A stretch of DNA of 7,931 nucleotides from Clostridia bacterium (GTDB lineage: Bacteria; Bacillota; Clostridia; Oscillospirales; Acutalibacteraceae): positions 1 to 7,931 of the forward strand of contig JAFSBS010000310.1 of the NCBI GenBank assembly GCA_017437165.1. The letters are read 5' to 3'. The notes under the pieces are model-generated. The model had not been told where the DNA came from. It saw only the letters and a list, made by a program, of their open reading frames with translations, and did no database searches. Positions within the stretch are counted from its first letter, which is position 1. The number at the start of each line of letters is the position of its first letter. Positions 6,922 to 7,931 of the stretch are shown here, in pieces. A program made the position numbers and the translations under genes.

Positions 6922-7401
6922 ATGTCTTGTGAATTAAAATCACAAATCAAACTGATTATCGAAAAATATAACAATCCGTCTGAAAGTCTTATTGCTGTAT
7001 TGCAGGAAGTTCAGGCGCTTGTCGGCTATATTTCAGAAGAAAGTGTAAAATGTATTACTGAGTTAACGGGTATTGCGAGTAGCAGAATTTTGGGTGTTGC
7101 ATCATTTTATGCAGGATTCCGCCTTAAACCTGTGGGTAAATACAGAATTATGGTGTGTATGGGTACAGCGTGTCACGTTAACGGTGGCGAAAGAGTTGCA
7201 GATACATTAAGAAGAGTGTTAGGAATTGAAGCAGGCGATATTACAGAAGACGGACTTTTCTCTTGGGAAGAGGTTGCATGTCTTGGTTGTTGCAGTATTT
7301 CACCCGCAATGATGATAAATGATACTGCTTACGGCAAGCTTACATCTGAAAAAGTAGTAGAAATATTAGAGTCTATTAAAAAAGAGGAGGCAACAAAATG
7401 A
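6922..7401 (+). CDS. NuoE/HydC-like [2Fe-2S] subunit of an NADH-linked oxidoreductase or hydrogenase
   Basis: The product is 159 residues, the usual length for the family known as NuoE, HndA or HydC (complex I 24 kDa-like). Residues 1-70 are the N-terminal helical bundle, with the family's (L)xxVQxxxGYIxEE region at about 28-40 and a GVASFYAGF segment at 58-66. Residues 73-159 are a thioredoxin-like ferredoxin domain whose cluster ligands are C79 and C84 (VCMGTACHVNGG) and C120 and C124 (ACLGCCSISP). C123, between the second pair, is usually Ala in relatives and is probably not a ligand. The protein passes electrons between the flavin/NADH subunit encoded next and a partner, and is expected to be cytoplasmic. 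The next gene overlaps by 4 bases, so the two are translationally coupled. It belongs to an HndA/HydC-type set rather than respiratory complex I if a hydrogenase gene follows, which cannot be seen here. Confidence 0.92.
   Translation: MSCELKSQIKLIIEKYNNPSESLIAVLQEVQALVGYISEESVKCITELTGIASSRILGVASFYAGFRLKPVGKYRIMVCMGTACHVNGGERVADTLRRVLGIEAGDITEDGLFSWEEVACLGCCSISPAMMINDTAYGKLTSEKVVEILESIKKEEATK
7384..7390 (+). promoter_or_regulatory. Ribosome binding site at the ATGA overlap between the two redox genes
   Basis: GAGGAGG lies inside the end of the NuoE-like gene, 7 bases before the ATG at 7398. The start ATG and the upstream stop TGA share bases as ATGA (7398-7401). This supports coupled translation and fixes the start of the downstream gene. 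Confidence 0.9.
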
Positions 7402-7931
7402 GATTTTTACTCGGTTTTGGCTCGTGCGGTATCGCATCGGGCGCTGAATCTGTTTTAGAAGGACTTAATGAAGTACTGAAAAATACCGGTTTTTCTGTAG
7501 AAAAGGTTGGTTGTAATGGTCTTTGCTTTGCAGAACCTATTGTTGAAATAATTGATGATAACGGTAACAGCACACTTTACGGAAGACTTAATAAAGAAAG
7601 TGCAAAAACTCTTGCAGAAAGTATTTTGAATGGTAATTTACCGGATGAAAATAAATTCACCGACGCTGAACTTAATTTTCTTAACAGTCAGCAGAGAATT
7701 GTTCTTTCAGGTTGTGGCAAAGTGAACCCTGAAAGCATTGACTCATATATTTCTATGGGTGGTTATAACGCATTTAAAAAAGCACTCACAATGGGTTCAG
7801 ATAAAATAATTGAAGAAATTAAAATTTCAGGACTTCGTGGTCGTGGTGGTGCAGGTTTCCCTACACATTTTAAATGGCAATCTGCAAAAAACTCACAGTC
7901 AGATGAAAAGTATGTTGTTTGTAATGCAGAC
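7398..7931 (+). CDS. NuoF/HydB-like NADH-binding flavoprotein subunit, 3' end outside window
   Basis: There are 178 in-frame residues up to the window edge. Residues 1 to about 75 are an N-terminal thioredoxin-like ferredoxin domain of the kind found in HydB/HndC but not in standard complex I NuoF. It has C10 (in GSCGIASGA) and the pair C39 and C43 (VGCNGLCFAEP). The first of the usual four ligands, expected five residues before C10, is Leu. From about residue 100 the NuoF core begins: GLRGRGGAGFPTHFKW (145-160) is the FMN/NADH-binding glycine-rich loop, and YVVCNAD at the edge is the start of the conserved CNADE(G/S)EP segment. The family oxidises or reduces NAD(P)H through FMN and carries a further C-terminal 4Fe-4S site, out of view. 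With the preceding gene it would form a diaphorase module of an electron-bifurcating hydrogenase or a related complex; which one depends on downstream genes. Confidence 0.9.
   Translation, partial: MRFLLGFGSCGIASGAESVLEGLNEVLKNTGFSVEKVGCNGLCFAEPIVEIIDDNGNSTLYGRLNKESAKTLAESILNGNLPDENKFTDAELNFLNSQQRIVLSGCGKVNPESIDSYISMGGYNAFKKALTMGSDKIIEEIKISGLRGRGGAGFPTHFKWQSAKNSQSDEKYVVCNAD

Noticed and set aside
7376..7573. Minus-strand 65-residue open frame over the start of the NuoF-like gene
   Set aside because: It is antisense to clear conserved NuoF/HydB sequence and has no features of its own.

Overview
The window is AT-rich DNA with A/T-ending codons, Gram-positive-type ribosome binding sites and U-tailed hairpin terminators. 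It also carries an HndA/HydC plus HydB/NuoF-type gene pair. Together these point to an anaerobic Clostridia (Firmicutes) genome, most likely a gut or rumen commensal of the Ruminococcaceae/Oscillospiraceae/Lachnospiraceae sort. The taxonomic call is inference; no rRNA or other marker is present.

Layout, left to right. (1) 1-1928 (+): the 3' part of a large beta-propeller protein of the 'Beta_propel' family, whose start lies upstream, closed by a clear terminator (1935-1971). (2) 1986-6036 (+): a self-contained transcription unit with an extended -10 promoter and one 1318-residue secreted protein. The protein is built as signal peptide, GLUG-type beta-solenoid repeats, an Ig-like domain, one FN3 domain, five Cys/His-rich repeats of 39 residues and six more FN3 domains. 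No cell-wall anchor is recognisable. (3) 6081-6130: a 19-bp perfect hairpin that acts as a bidirectional terminator between convergent genes. (4) 6142-6786 (-): a HAD-superfamily phosphatase of the phosphoglycolate-phosphatase-like group. (5) 6859-7931 (+): a sigma-A-type promoter followed by translationally coupled genes for a NuoE/HydC-like [2Fe-2S] subunit and the N-terminal part of a NuoF/HydB-like flavoprotein subunit, cut by the window end.

The first two genes are both extracytoplasmic proteins of poorly known role and may serve the cell surface, but a terminator and a promoter separate them, so they are not one operon. The last two form the start of an operon for an NADH-linked redox complex, probably the diaphorase part of an electron-bifurcating [FeFe]-hydrogenase or a related NAD(P)H:acceptor complex; the catalytic subunit would be downstream. 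The HAD gene is a stand-alone housekeeping-type enzyme read divergently from the redox operon.

I see no tRNA, rRNA, CRISPR array, insertion sequence or phage gene. The least ordinary material is the multidomain secreted protein with its exactly periodic Cys/His repeats and its WSxW-bearing FN3 tandem, and the apparent loss of one [2Fe-2S] cysteine ligand in the NuoF-like subunit.
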